Shown in pieces: positions 53,516 through 62,946 of a stretch of DNA of 64,000 nucleotides. The notes under the pieces are model-generated. The model worked only from the letters and a program-made list of their open reading frames with translations. It was not told the origin of the DNA and ran no database searches. The translations under genes were made by a program, and so were the position numbers. Within the stretch, counting starts at the first letter, position 1. Each line of letters opens with the position of its first letter. Source of the DNA: Myxococcales bacterium. GTDB lineage: Bacteria; Myxococcota; Myxococcia; Myxococcales; JAJYLH01. The stretch lies in contig JAJYLH010000015.1 of the NCBI GenBank assembly GCA_021787845.1, forward strand, positions 26,425 to 90,424. Reading direction: 5' to 3'.

Positions 53516-54763
53516 TCAGCGCGATGCGTGGCGGCTCTTGTCTCGTTGGTCCTCGAAGTACGTCTGGAACGCGTCACGGGCGACTTCGGGCGCGTGGACC
53601 TTCCAGAAGCGTCCGTTCACCACCACCGCCGCGATGGCGACGGTCGGGTCGTCCGCCGGCGCGAACCCGACGAACCACGAGTAGTCCTTGAACGGCTTCG
53701 GCGGATGGTCGGCGAGGGAGCCGGTCTTCCCCGCGATGTGAATCGGCCCGAGCAGGCGCCGCAGCCGGCGGCCGCGAAACGCCCGGTGCGCGGTGCCCAT
53801 CGAAACGGTGCGCTCCATCATCGCCGTGAGAACCGCGCTGGTCGATTCGCTGATCACCCGCTGCGAGGTCGGCCCCGGCGCGCTGACGCGCCGGCCGTTG
53901 TCGACCACGGCGTCGACGAGCCGGGGCTCCACCGCGACCCCGCCGTTGCCGACGATGGCCGCGAGCAGCGCGCCGTGGAGCGGCGAGAGGTACACCTTCC
54001 CGAAGCCCGCCGCGGTCCTGGGAAACCCGAGCGCGTCCGCCGGGATGATCGCCTGGCTGACGAGCGCGTCGCCGACCGAGTCGGCCGACGGGAAGACCGG
54101 CAAGGGCTCGTTGAAGAGGAACCGGCCCGCCATCGCCCGCAGAATCTTCGCGGTGAGGTCGCGCCTCGCGAGCTTGCCGAAGACCAGGTTCAGGCTCAGC
54201 GCGAGGCCGGTCGCCATCGAGGCGCAGTGCCAGTCGAGACGCGGGTTGTCGCGCAGGAGCTTCGGGCCGAAGCCGCGCAGGCCGCCGTGGAAGCAGACGC
54301 GGGTATCGGGGGCGATGCCGCTCTCCAGGAGCGCCGCCCCCGTCACGATCTTGAAGATGCTCGCCGCGGGATAGACCGCCTCGGTCGCGAGCCCCTCGGT
54401 CGGGCTGCCGTTCGACGCCTGGGCCATCGCGAGGATGCGGCCGGTCTTCGGGTCGAGCGCGACCACCGCCGAGTCGAGCGCGCCGTACTGCGCGAGCGCT
54501 CTCGTCAAGCTCGACTGGAGGTCGTGGTCGAGCGTCAGCTCGGCCTCGCGTCCGTCCGCGAGACGGGCGAAATAGGCGCCGCGGGCCGCGTCCCAGCGGG
54601 CGTGCTGGAGCAGCGACGGAATCGGCCCCAGGTGGTCGAGCAGCGTCGCGGGCTGAGGCGGCGTCGCCTCTGTGCCACCGGCCGGACGCGCCTCGTGCGT
54701 CGTGAGCAACGCGGCGCAGCCGAGCGCGACGAAGAGGGGACGTGGGAAGCGGAGGCTCCTCAT
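53516..54763 (-). CDS. Penicillin-binding transpeptidase-domain protein
   Basis: A 415-aa exported protein. After a signal peptide (FVALGCAALLTTHEARPAGG) come only the DD-transpeptidase residues: SxxK in AASIFKIV, SxN in LALSLNLVF and KTG in IHIAGKTGSLADHP, in the correct order and spacing. There is no transglycosylase or N-terminal pedestal domain of class A or B PBPs. It may be a periplasmic transpeptidase or a beta-lactam sensor-like protein. Its role cannot be narrowed further. It is divergent from the ABC-2 transporter. Confidence 0.8.
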   Translation of the reverse strand: MRSLRFPRPLFVALGCAALLTTHEARPAGGTEATPPQPATLLDHLGPIPSLLQHARWDAARGAYFARLADGREAELTLDHDLQSSLTRALAQYGALDSAVVALDPKTGRILAMAQASNGSPTEGLATEAVYPAASIFKIVTGAALLESGIAPDTRVCFHGGLRGFGPKLLRDNPRLDWHCASMATGLALSLNLVFGKLARRDLTAKILRAMAGRFLFNEPLPVFPSADSVGDALVSQAIIPADALGFPRTAAGFGKVYLSPLHGALLAAIVGNGGVAVEPRLVDAVVDNGRRVSAPGPTSQRVISESTSAVLTAMMERTVSMGTAHRAFRGRRLRRLLGPIHIAGKTGSLADHPPKPFKDYSWFVGFAPADDPTVAIAAVVVNGRFWKVHAPEVARDAFQTYFEDQRDKSRHASR

Positions 54764-54887
54764 GCTCGCTTACGACGGTACGACCCCGGCCGGCGGGCGA
54801 GCAAGATTTCGGCCCTGACGCGGCGCGACGTGCGTGGCGCCGTTCCCGGTCGCATCCGATTGCGCGGGCCGCTACAGTATGCCGCCC

Positions 54888-55802
54888 ATGTCGGACCGCA
54901 GCCTACCGCTCGCCATGAAGGAGGCCGACCTGTCCCGCGCCCTGCCGCCCGCCGCGCGGGAGGTCTGGACCGTCTTCCGGCACGAGCTCAAGCACCTGTT
55001 CTTCTCGGCCAGGATGGCGGTGCCGATGATCGTCTACTCGGGCTTCGGCGCCCTGTCGGTGCTCATCTTTCTCAAGATCCAGGACTTCGCCGAGAAGCGC
55101 GGCCTGCATCCGACGAAGCTCGGCGCGGACAGCGAGGCGCTCGGCAAGCTCCTCCAGTCGTTCAAGCTCGGGGGGGTCGGCACCGCTGCCGAGATTCTGC
55201 GCGACCACGTGCCGATGCTGATGCTCTATTTCTTCGTCCTCGCGAGCTTCTTCCTCCCGATTCTGGTCGCGCTGGTGTCGTTCGATCAGTTCTCCGACCT
55301 GTCGACCAGAGGCGCGCGCTTCGCGCTCCTGCGCGTGCGGCGCGAGACCTATTTCGCCGGCAAGTCGCTCGCCTCCCTCGCGAGTGTCGCCGGGTTTCTC
55401 TTCGCGATGTGGCTCGTCGTCACCGTGGTCGCCGTCCACCGCGCGTCGCCCGAGGACGTGACGATCGCCCTGCGCGAAGGCGCTCGCGGCTGGCTCCTCA
55501 TGTGCGTGCAGGCGCTGCCCTACCTCGCCTTGACCGCGCTCGTCAGCTCGTTCGCGAAACCCGGGCTCGCCTTCGTCGGCACCTTCGGGCTCTGGATCGT
55601 GCTCTGGCTCGCCGACTTCTTCACCCGATGGCTGCCGGAAGCGCTCCAGGCCCCCGCGCGGGCGATCTTTCCCTCCGAGCACATCGCGCCGCTGTTGTCC
55701 CGCTGGAGCCCGACGCTCTGGAGCGGAGTCGGAGCGCTCGTCGCCATCGCCGCGGTGGTGTACGTCCTGACCGCGCTCTTCGTGCGGGTGCGCGATGTCT
55801 GA
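54888..55802 (+). CDS. ABC-2 family transporter permease
   Basis: A 304-aa inner membrane protein with about six membrane helices (MIVYSGFGALSVLIFL, MLMLYFFVLASFFLPILVALVSF, SLASVAGFLFAMWLVVTVVAV). It begins with a cytoplasmic EVWTVFRHELKHLFF segment as in ABC-2 permeases of the NatB/YhaP type. The start at 54888 is a choice among several ATGs (54879, 54888, 54915). It overlaps the ATPase gene by 8 bp. The substrate is unknown. Confidence 0.8.
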   Translation: MSDRSLPLAMKEADLSRALPPAAREVWTVFRHELKHLFFSARMAVPMIVYSGFGALSVLIFLKIQDFAEKRGLHPTKLGADSEALGKLLQSFKLGGVGTAAEILRDHVPMLMLYFFVLASFFLPILVALVSFDQFSDLSTRGARFALLRVRRETYFAGKSLASLASVAGFLFAMWLVVTVVAVHRASPEDVTIALREGARGWLLMCVQALPYLALTALVSSFAKPGLAFVGTFGLWIVLWLADFFTRWLPEALQAPARAIFPSEHIAPLLSRWSPTLWSGVGALVAIAAVVYVLTALFVRVRDV

Positions 55803-56715
55803 GCTGGCGATCGAGACGACGGGGTTGAAGCGCTCGTTCGGCGCCTTTCCGGCGCTGCGCGGCATCGACCTCCGGGTTCCGGCGGGGAGCGTCTTCGGTC
55901 TCGTGGGGCCGAACGGCGCCGGGAAGACGACGACGTTCTCGATCCTCTGCGGCTTCCTCCATCCGACGGAGGGGGCGGCGAAGGTGCTGGGCCACGACCC
56001 GCGCGACCGGGCGGCGCTCTCGGGGAAGCTAGGAGCGCTGCCGCAGGACGCACCGCTGCCGACCCGCATGAGCGCTTTCGATGCCCTCTGCTACTGGGGC
56101 GAGCTGTCGGGGCTGTCCAGGGTGGACGCGAAGAACGACGCGGTCCGGTGGCTCGACCGGGTGGGGCTCCAAGAGCACGCGAGGAAGAAGGGGCCGCAGC
56201 TCTCGCACGGGATGGCGAAGCGGGTGGCGCTCGCGCAGGCGTTCCTGGGCGACCCGAGGCTCGTGCTCCTCGACGAGCCGACGAGCGGCCTGGACCCGAA
56301 GACCGCCCACGAGATCAAGCAGATCATCAAGCGCGAGGCGGGAACGCGGACGGTGGTGGTCAGCTCGCACGACCTCGCGCAAATCGAGGAGCTGTGCGAC
56401 TCGGTCGCGATTCTCGACAAGGGCTCGGTGGTGCAGCAGGGCACCTTGGGGGACGTGACCGGTCGCGGAGAGCTGGTGCGCCTCCACCTGGCGGACGACG
56501 AGGCGGACCAGGCGACGGCGGCGCTCTCGGCCCTTGCGTTCGTGACGCACGCCGCCTTCGACCGGGCGGAGAGAACCTTGGAAGCGCGCGTGCAGGGGGC
56601 CCCTCCGGAGGAAGCGGTGCCCGCGATTCTGAAGGCGGCGCTCCAAGCGGGCGCGCGGGTGGTCGGCGTCACCAGAGGACAGCGGCTCGAGGAGCGCGTG
56701 CTCGAGCTGACTTGA
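55795..56715 (+). CDS. ABC-2 transporter ATP-binding protein
   Basis: A 306-aa ATPase for the preceding permease. Walker A is GPNGAGKTT, the Q-loop GALPQDAPLP, the signature LSHGMAKRVALAQAFLG (degenerate LSGGQ), Walker B LVLLDEPTSGLDP, H-loop VVSSHDL. The 90-residue C-terminal domain is typical of ABC-2 ATPases of the drug/polysaccharide export type. It is followed by plsC after 25 bp. Confidence 0.92.
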   Translation: MSELAIETTGLKRSFGAFPALRGIDLRVPAGSVFGLVGPNGAGKTTTFSILCGFLHPTEGAAKVLGHDPRDRAALSGKLGALPQDAPLPTRMSAFDALCYWGELSGLSRVDAKNDAVRWLDRVGLQEHARKKGPQLSHGMAKRVALAQAFLGDPRLVLLDEPTSGLDPKTAHEIKQIIKREAGTRTVVVSSHDLAQIEELCDSVAILDKGSVVQQGTLGDVTGRGELVRLHLADDEADQATAALSALAFVTHAAFDRAERTLEARVQGAPPEEAVPAILKAALQAGARVVGVTRGQRLEERVLELT

Positions 56716-56740
56716 AGAGCGGGGGACGCAGGAGGTTCTT

Positions 56741-57622
56741 ATGATCGCGGCACAAGCGTTGAAGGAGCTCGAGGCGGAACGGACCGACCCGCTGCCGAAG
56801 TTGCGGGTGCGCCGCTGGCCGCGGCCGATCGGGTTTGTCTTCTTTCTCTGGACGTTGTTCGAGGTCAGCGTCCTGACCGCGCTCCTCGGCGGCTTCGCGA
56901 TGGCCTTCATGTGGTTCTTTCCGTCGCTCGCGCGCACGGTGCCCATCCTCTGGTCGCGCTGGACGTGCGCGCTCGCCGGGGTCCGGGTCGAGACGCACCT
57001 CGAAGAGCCGCTCCCCAAGGAGTCGGTCATCTTCGTCTCGAACCACCAGAGCGCGTTCGACATCCTCTGCCTCTTCGTCGGCTTGGGACCCCGGCACCCG
57101 TTCGTCTTCGTCGCGAAGAAGAGCGTCTTCCGCTACCCGTTCCTCGGCTGGTTCATCACGCTCGCGAGGTACATCCCCATCGACCGCGCGAACCGGGAGA
57201 AGTCGATTCAGAGCCTGGAGCAGGCCGGCGAGAAGATTCGGCAGGGCACGAGCGTTCTGATGTTCCCGGAAGGGACGCGCTCGAGCGACGGCTCGATTCT
57301 GCCCTTCAAGAAAGGCGCGTTCGTGATGGCGATGAAGGCGCGGGTGCCGCTCGTGCCGCTGGCGATCGAAGGCTCGCTCAAGGTGAGCCCGAAGCGGCGC
57401 TGGTACGCCTGCCCGAACACGGTGCGCATCCTCATCGGTCCGACCTACCGGATGCACGACGTGGGCGAGGACGACCGCGACGGGCTCATCACCGACATCC
57501 GCGGGACGATCATCCGCCTGCACCACCGGCTGGGCGGCCTCGGCGGAGACGAGACGCGCGCCATCGCCGCCGCGGGGCTGGAAGGCATCGCCGAGGGCGA
57601 CCGTCCGGGAGCGATTTCGTGA
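56741..57622 (+). CDS. plsC: 1-acyl-sn-glycerol-3-phosphate acyltransferase (PlsC-like)
   Basis: A 293-aa membrane-associated acyltransferase converting lysophosphatidate to phosphatidate. Two N-terminal hydrophobic segments precede the catalytic HxxxxD (NHQSAFDIL), the acceptor-binding FPEGTRSSDGSILPFKKGAF, and the final VPLVPLAIEG. A strong AGGAGG precedes the ATG by a few bases. It overlaps the TPR lipoprotein gene by GTGA. Confidence 0.88.
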   Translation: MIAAQALKELEAERTDPLPKLRVRRWPRPIGFVFFLWTLFEVSVLTALLGGFAMAFMWFFPSLARTVPILWSRWTCALAGVRVETHLEEPLPKESVIFVSNHQSAFDILCLFVGLGPRHPFVFVAKKSVFRYPFLGWFITLARYIPIDRANREKSIQSLEQAGEKIRQGTSVLMFPEGTRSSDGSILPFKKGAFVMAMKARVPLVPLAIEGSLKVSPKRRWYACPNTVRILIGPTYRMHDVGEDDRDGLITDIRGTIIRLHHRLGGLGGDETRAIAAAGLEGIAEGDRPGAIS

Positions 57623-58971
57623 AGCAAGGCGCGCTCGTGCTCGCCGGCGCTGCTGGTCTGCTGCTCCTCTCCTGCGCGACGCTTTCGCCGCAGGCCCGCC
57701 TGCACGAGGACCTCGCGCTCGCGCGGCAGCACGCCGGGGCGCAACAGGTCTCGCTCGCCGCCGACGAGTATGGGAAGGCGCTCGACCTCGACCCGACGAA
57801 CCTCGAGGCGCTGCGCGGATACGTCCAGTCTTGCCGGGCCGCGGGGCGCCTCGATGAGGCAAAGGCGCGGTTCCAGCACGCCGTCGAGAAGGCGCCGGGC
57901 GACGCCTACGCGCACGAGGGGCTGGGGCTCGTCGACTACGCGCGCGGCCAGAGCGGCGAGTCGGCGAAGAAACAGCTTGGCGCCGCCGCGCGCCTCGCGC
58001 CGAAGATCGCGGACTTCCACTACCGGCTGGGCGTGCTCCTGGTCGACCAGGACGACTGGGAGAACGCGAAGGCCGAGCTCGAGCAGGCCGTCGGCCTCGA
58101 CGCAAATCAGCCGCGCTACCGGTTACCGTTTGCGGTCGCGCTCGCCCGCAGCGGTGAGGAAGAGGCCGCCATCGCGCAGCTCACGACCGTCCTCTCTCTG
58201 AATCCGACGCCAGCCGAGGTGGCGATGGCCGCGAAGACCGCGCGGATGCTGACCGACCCGTTCCGGGGCTTTCCTCACGCGGCGCGCGAGCAGTTCAGGC
58301 AGGCGCTCGATTGGCTCGACAGCGGCTCGCCCAAGCAGGCGGAGGCGGTGCTGGAGAAGCTCGCGCAGGAGTACCCCGACCTCGCCATCGTGCGGGCGAC
58401 CCTGGGGCTCACCGCGGCGAAGATGGACGAGCCCGGCCAGGCGATCGTCGAGTTCCAGAGGGCGATCGATCTCGGGCCGGAGCTGGCGGAGCCGCGCATC
58501 TATCTCGGCGACGTCTACTTCTCGCACGGGCGGCCGCAGAAGGCGATTCCCTACTACCGCGCGGCGCTCGCGCGCAATCCGTTCCTGCCCGACGCCTATC
58601 TGCGGCTCGCGCAAGCGCATCTGAAGGACGGCGAGAAGGCGCAGGCCGCCCAGCGGTTCGAGACCTACCTCCTGCTTCGGCCGGGCAACCTCGACGCCTC
58701 CCTCGAATACGCGACGATCCTCGGCGACCTCGGCAGTCCGAAGGCGGGAGCGACCTGGGACCACCTGGTCCAGGTTTTCCCGCGCGAGCCGATGGTGCTC
58801 ATCGGGCGCGGGCGCTGGTATTCCGGGGCCGCCATCCTCGCCAAGACGCACGAGGCCCGGCTCGCCGCCTGGAACAAGGCGAAGGAGAGCCTCGACAAGG
58901 CCCTCGACCTCGACCCGAGGAACGAGACCGCCGCCGGGATGCTCTCGGCCCTGGAGAAGCAGCACCCGTAG
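57619..58971 (+). CDS. TPR-repeat lipoprotein
   Basis: A 450-aa protein starting at GTG, which overlaps the plsC stop. The lipobox is LLLLSC. At least nine tetratricopeptide repeats are visible, e.g. AADEYGKALDLDPTNLEALRGY, AKARFQHAVEKAPGDAYAHEGLG, AIVEFQRAIDLGPELAEPRIYLG and AIPYYRAALARNPFLPDAYLRL. Such scaffolds often help outer membrane or cell-surface assembly; no partner is evident. The long 686-aa ORF upstream is a shadow of plsC. Confidence 0.85.
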   Translation: MKQGALVLAGAAGLLLLSCATLSPQARLHEDLALARQHAGAQQVSLAADEYGKALDLDPTNLEALRGYVQSCRAAGRLDEAKARFQHAVEKAPGDAYAHEGLGLVDYARGQSGESAKKQLGAAARLAPKIADFHYRLGVLLVDQDDWENAKAELEQAVGLDANQPRYRLPFAVALARSGEEEAAIAQLTTVLSLNPTPAEVAMAAKTARMLTDPFRGFPHAAREQFRQALDWLDSGSPKQAEAVLEKLAQEYPDLAIVRATLGLTAAKMDEPGQAIVEFQRAIDLGPELAEPRIYLGDVYFSHGRPQKAIPYYRAALARNPFLPDAYLRLAQAHLKDGEKAQAAQRFETYLLLRPGNLDASLEYATILGDLGSPKAGATWDHLVQVFPREPMVLIGRGRWYSGAAILAKTHEARLAAWNKAKESLDKALDLDPRNETAAGMLSALEKQHP

Positions 58972-59001
58972 GACAAGCACGCCGTCGCCGATGACTCGCG
59001 T

Positions 59002-59042
59002 CGATCGGACCGATCGGACCGATCCGACCGATCGGTCTGATC
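59002..59042. repeat. GATC-rich 9-nt repeat cluster I, between convergent genes
   Basis: Four to five units (GATCGGACC twice, GATCCGACC, GATCGGTCT). It fills the 70-bp gap between the TPR gene (plus) and NUDIX gene (minus) 3' ends and could form a bidirectional terminator hairpin. The final unit reaches the NUDIX stop codon. Confidence 0.8.
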
Positions 59043-59620
59043 TACGCCGGCGGGCGCGAGCCTGGGCGCGGGCTCGCGTCTTGCGCCAGCTCATAGAAGT
59101 ACAGCCCGCTGATGACGAGCGAGTGCGTGACCTCCCGCCGGCGGACGCGCTCCTTGAGCTCGCGGTACGGCATCAGCACCACGTCGATCTCCTCTCGCGG
59201 GTCGAGCCGCTGCGCGCCGGCGAGCTCGACGTCGCGGGCGAGGAAGGTGTAGCAGCGGTTCGACTGCAGCGCGGGGTTCGGGTGGACCCAGCCGAGCTGC
59301 TCGGCGGTCGCGCCGCTGAATCCGGTCTCCTCGCGCAGCTCGCGCAGGGCGGCGTCGGCCGGGCTCTCGGAGGGCTCGATGATGCCACCGGGCAGCTCCA
59401 GCGAGAACGCCTCCGTCCCGTGGCGCTCCTGCCGGACGAGCACGACTTCACCCTCCTTGGTGAGCGCGATGATGTGGACCCAGTCGCTCGCGGCGATGTG
59501 GAAGTAGTCGTGCGCGAGCCCGGTCCGCTGCGACTTCCGGCGGACGCGCTCGACCCGAAAGACACGGCAGTCGAGCACGTCCTCGCGCTCCAGGGTGATG
59601 AACGGCTCGAGCTCGGGCAC
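59042..59620 (-). CDS. NUDIX hydrolase, ADP-ribose pyrophosphatase-like
   Basis: A 192-aa hydrolase of nucleoside diphosphates linked to another moiety. The NUDIX box is intact: GGIIEPSESPADAALRELRE followed by ETGF, matching GX5EX7REUXEEXGU. A proline-containing N-terminal strand (VLVRQERHGTEAFSLELPGG) resembles ADP-ribose pyrophosphatases. The GTG at 59620 has GAGG upstream; the track ORF is far longer because the antisense of the kinase is open. It converges with the TPR gene. Confidence 0.85.
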   Translation of the reverse strand: MPELEPFITLEREDVLDCRVFRVERVRRKSQRTGLAHDYFHIAASDWVHIIALTKEGEVVLVRQERHGTEAFSLELPGGIIEPSESPADAALRELREETGFSGATAEQLGWVHPNPALQSNRCYTFLARDVELAGAQRLDPREEIDVVLMPYRELKERVRRREVTHSLVISGLYFYELAQDASPRPGSRPPA

Positions 59621-59786
59621 GCGGCACCTCGGCACGACGATAACCCGACCGCGCTCGGCGGCATGACGAGGCGACCGGCAGCCCCCGCGCGAAGTTGCGG
59701 CCGTCGTCGCGCGCGGGCACGATGCGGGCGAAAACGTGGCGCCGCGGACGGGCGCGAACGCCGGCGCTTCAAGGCACCCTCCGAAG

Positions 59787-61397
59787 ATGAACTTGCGTTT
59801 CCAGCTCGCGCTCCTGGTCGCCGCGGCGATTGCGGCATCGCTGGCGCTCGCCATGAGCACCACGATTTCCATGACCCGCGCGGCGCTGCAGCAGGACGCG
59901 AAGGTCGCCGCGGTCGACGGCGCGGACGACATCGCGAAGGACCTGCAGCGGCTGCCGCCGGTGAGCGACGAGGCCATCGAGCGGCGGCTGGAAGCGGCGC
60001 TGCGCAAGCACCGGCAGTTGACGGAAATCACCCTCGAGCTCCAGGCGGCGAACAACGACGTCTCCGAGTACAGCTTCCGGTCGAGCCAGGACGTCTTCAT
60101 CAAGCGCCACCTCGCGGCGCTCAAGCACGAGGGGCCGAGGACCATCAGCGCGTCGGTGGCGGAGAACGGCGAGCGAAGCTTCTCGGTCTCGGTGCCGCTC
60201 TCCGGGCGGATCGGGAACGGGCAGATCAAGGTGATGGTGTCCCTGGGGTCGGTGGACAAGGCGATGGGGACCCTCTCGCACGTCATCGCCGAGGTGGCGG
60301 CGGCGGCGGTGCTGCTCGCCGCGCTCCTCGCGGTGCTCATCGCCGACCTGCTCGTCGGGAGGCCTCTCGCCCGGCTCGCGTCGGCGATGGGCGAGGTCAG
60401 CCAGGGCGCTCTCGATCGGCGCGTCGAGCGGCGAGGGCCCCCAGAGGTGCGCGACGTTTCCGAGGCGTTCAACCGGATGCTCGACCGGCTCGAGGAGGCG
60501 GACCTCGCGGTGCGCAGCTTCAACGAGCGGCTGGCGAGCGAGGTGGCCCAGGCGACGCAGAGCCTGTCGGAGAAGAACGCCGCTCTCGCTCAGCTCAACG
60601 ACCTGTTGATCCGCGCGCGGGAGGACCTCGCCCACCGGGAGCGGCTGGCGGCGCTCGGCCAGCTCGCGGCGCAGCTCGCGCACGAAGTCGGCACGCCCCT
60701 GGGGAGCGTCAGCGGTCACCTCCAGCTCGCGCTCGCCGACGCCGACACGCCGGCGCAGACGCACGAGCGGCTGGTCATCGCGAGCCAGGAGGTCCAACGG
60801 GTCAGCCGCATCATCCGCGACTACCTCGACTCGACGCGGCGGATGGAGCCGGAGCTGTCGGCGATCGACGTCGAGCGCACGCTCAAGGAAGCGGTCGAGG
60901 TCGCCCGCGGCGGCAACCCGCAGCGGCGGGCGCAGGTGGCGGTCGAGGTGGGCGAGGACGCGCGCTCGTGGCGGACCGACGAGGGTGTGGTCCGGCAGAT
61001 TCTGGTGAACCTGGTGGCGAACGCGCTGGACGCGGTCGGGCAGAAAGAGAGCGACACCGCTCCGGTCGAGGTCATGGCGTCGACCGAGGAGCGGCAGGGC
61101 GCCCGGGGCGCGCCGCGGGAGCTGGTGCTCAAGGTGGTCGACCATGGCGCCGGTCTCACCCCGGAGCAGCTCGGGCGGATGTTCGAACCGTTCTACACGA
61201 CCAAGGGCCGCGGCAAGGGGACGGGTCTCGGGCTCGCCGTCTGCCGCGAGCTGGCGCGGGCTCTGGGCGGGCGCATCGAAGCGGCGAGCGAGCTCGGCAA
61301 AGAGACGACCTTCACCGTCCACGTGCCCGACGGCGACGAGGTCCTCCGCCGCGCCCAGGCCGCGAACGCCCCCAAGCCAGCGGCCACCGTTCATTGA
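59787..61397 (+). CDS. Sensor histidine kinase
   Basis: A 536-aa membrane sensor kinase. TM1 is residues 5-25 (QLALLVAAAIAASLALAMS); a periplasmic sensor of about 150 residues follows; TM2 (VAAAAVLLAALLAVLIADLL) leads into a HAMP domain (RPLARLASAMGEVSQG). A coiled linker precedes the H box (QLAHEVGTPLGSVSGHL). The ATP domain has N (QILVNLVANALDAVG), G1 (VDHGAGL), F (MFEPFYTTKG) and G2 (KGTGLGLAV) boxes. No response regulator gene lies within the window downstream, so it is an orphan here. The ATG at 59787 is chosen to give a clean TM1. Confidence 0.92.
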   Translation: MNLRFQLALLVAAAIAASLALAMSTTISMTRAALQQDAKVAAVDGADDIAKDLQRLPPVSDEAIERRLEAALRKHRQLTEITLELQAANNDVSEYSFRSSQDVFIKRHLAALKHEGPRTISASVAENGERSFSVSVPLSGRIGNGQIKVMVSLGSVDKAMGTLSHVIAEVAAAAVLLAALLAVLIADLLVGRPLARLASAMGEVSQGALDRRVERRGPPEVRDVSEAFNRMLDRLEEADLAVRSFNERLASEVAQATQSLSEKNAALAQLNDLLIRAREDLAHRERLAALGQLAAQLAHEVGTPLGSVSGHLQLALADADTPAQTHERLVIASQEVQRVSRIIRDYLDSTRRMEPELSAIDVERTLKEAVEVARGGNPQRRAQVAVEVGEDARSWRTDEGVVRQILVNLVANALDAVGQKESDTAPVEVMASTEERQGARGAPRELVLKVVDHGAGLTPEQLGRMFEPFYTTKGRGKGTGLGLAVCRELARALGGRIEAASELGKETTFTVHVPDGDEVLRRAQAANAPKPAATVH

Positions 61398-61639
61398 ACC
61401 GGGCCATTTCCGTTCAGCCCGCGCGCCCACGCTGCTCATCTCGCGGGCTTACGCCGCTCATCCCGAGGGCAATCGGGGAGCATGAGCGTGAGGCCGCGGC
61501 GGGCGCGCCTCGAGCGCGGTTTCATTGAAGGGAGCGGCAGCGGCTACGCTTCACAGGAGCCCTTGGGGAGGCCGAAGCGCTCCACCGCGAACCGCAACGA
61601 CGATGGAGTGAGACTGCACGACGATCCGGCGTCCGCGTC

Positions 61640-62290
61640 GCACAGCTCCTGGTCCGCGCCGCGCAGCTCCCGATCCGCGCCGCACAGCTCCGGGTGCGCG
61701 CCGCGTAGCTCCTGGTCCGCGCCGCGCAGCTCCCGATCCGCGCCGCACAGCTCCGGGTGCGCGCCGCGTAGCTCCTGGTCCGCGCCGCGCAGCTCCCGGT
61801 TCGCGCCGCGCAGCTCCCGGTTCGCGCCGCGCAGCTCCCGGTTCGCGCCGCGCAGCTCCCGGTTCGCGCCGCGCAGCTCCCGGTTCGCGCCGCGCAGGTC
61901 ATGTCTCATGTTGCGCAGTTGTCGGTTCCCTCAGCGCAGTCGCGGGTCCATCGCGCGCAGTTAACACTTCCTCTGGCGCAGCTCATGGTCGCTGTTGCGC
62001 AGTTGTCAGTACGCCCAGCGCAGTCGCGGGTCCGGGTTGCGCAGTTGACAGTTCACCCAGCGCAGCTCCCAGTCACTGTTGCGCAGTTGTCATTCCATGC
62101 CGCGCAGCCACCGGTTCGCGCTGCGCAGCGCCTCCTCACTGTTGCGCAGTTATCGTTCCCTTTCGCGCAGCTCCGGTTCCACTCCGCGCAGCTCCCGTTC
62201 CACTCCGCGCAACTCCCGTTCCCTTTCGCGCAGCTCCGGTTCCACTCCGCGCAGCTCCCGTTCCACTCCGCGCAGCTTCTCGTCCCGCCT
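61640..62290. repeat. 31 phased 21-nt repeats with a GCGCAG core
   Basis: Units start every 21 nt from 61640 to 62270 without a single indel. Most carry GCGCAG at the start, followed by a variable 15-mer. Units 8-12 are identical (GCGCAGCTCCCGGTTCGCGC plus one base); units 13-31 are divergent. In the plus AQL frame the array reads AQLxVxx heptads with Leu encoded by CTC, TTG or TTA; it is broken only by TAG in units 4 and 7. On the minus strand it reads (x)RELRxxx heptads with three stops. It could be a decayed heptad-repeat gene or a minisatellite. The flank from 61398 to 61639 shows no other feature. Confidence 0.9.
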
Positions 62291-62532
62291 GCGCCGCCTC
62301 TTTTTCGCGCGTACGCCTCCTTTCCCGGCGCGCATCGCTGTCATTCCGGGCGTCACAGCTTCATCCTCCACGCTCACCGATCCCTTTTCCGCGCGCACGG
62401 ACCATGCTCCAAGACGCGCACGGACCTCGCTCCAAGACGCGCACGGCCGGGGCATCGATGGGGACGCCCCGGCCCGCGGGTTGGGTGCTACGGCGCTAAA
62501 CTGCTGGCGGCAATCCGCTTCGTTCGGGTTGC

Positions 62533-62566
62533 GGCGGCGCCCCCCCTCCCCAAGCCCTCGCCCGCC
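62533..62566. repeat. Family-2 GC-rich repeat, inverted copy
   Basis: GGTTGCGGCGGCGCCCCCCC plus CTCCCCAAGCCCTCG is the reverse complement of the unit near 22700 (GGGGGGGCGCAGCCGCAACC). It lies at the left edge of the transposase remnant. Confidence 0.5.
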
Positions 62567-62576
62567 AAGAACGCCG

Positions 62577-62810
62577 ATGGCCGAGCCGATGCCGAGCGAG
62601 GCCGCTGCTGCACTGCCACACGCCGAGCGGCTCCTCTGGGCCGAGCTGTTCCGCCGGACGTGGGGCGGCGACGCTCTCGAATGTTCTCGCTGCCACGGAC
62701 GCCTGCGCCCGATCGCCGCGCTGCATGACCCCGAGGAGATCGCCCGCTACCTCGCCCACACCGACGAGACGACCACCTACGCCCGAGGCCAACCGCTGAT
62801 GGCGGCGTAG
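62577..62810 (+). pseudogene. C-terminal remnant of an IS91-type transposase
   Basis: A 77-aa frame. Its residues RLLWAELFRRTWGGDALECS, then RCHGRLRPIAALHDPEEIAR, match the zinc-ribbon tail found at the C-terminus of many Y2 (IS91/ISCR-like) transposases (W-L-R-F-D-CxxC-G-R-A-D-P pattern). The catalytic domain is missing upstream, where only the 21-nt array and a family-2 repeat lie. The frame ends in LMAA at a TAG stop. Identification rests on memory of the pattern and should be checked by search. Confidence 0.45.
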
Positions 62811-62946
62811 CTCCTCTCGATCCTTCCGCCAGCTCTTCCGCGGGCGCTTTCAGGCCGCCCGCTGGGAGAGGTTCATCTCGACGCCGGCCAAGGGCGCTCG
62901 ACTTGACGCTTCCGGACAGAACATCTACGCTCCCTGCCCGTGAACG

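Noticed and set aside
61640-62290. CRISPR array or tandem tRNA-like genes
   Set aside because: Constant 21-nt period with no spacers; no cloverleaf fold or CCA ends.
62150-62455. Minus-strand ORF with ELRGVER heptads as a coiled-coil gene
   Set aside because: It ends in an in-array stop and lacks a recognisable start region; kept only as part of the array discussion.
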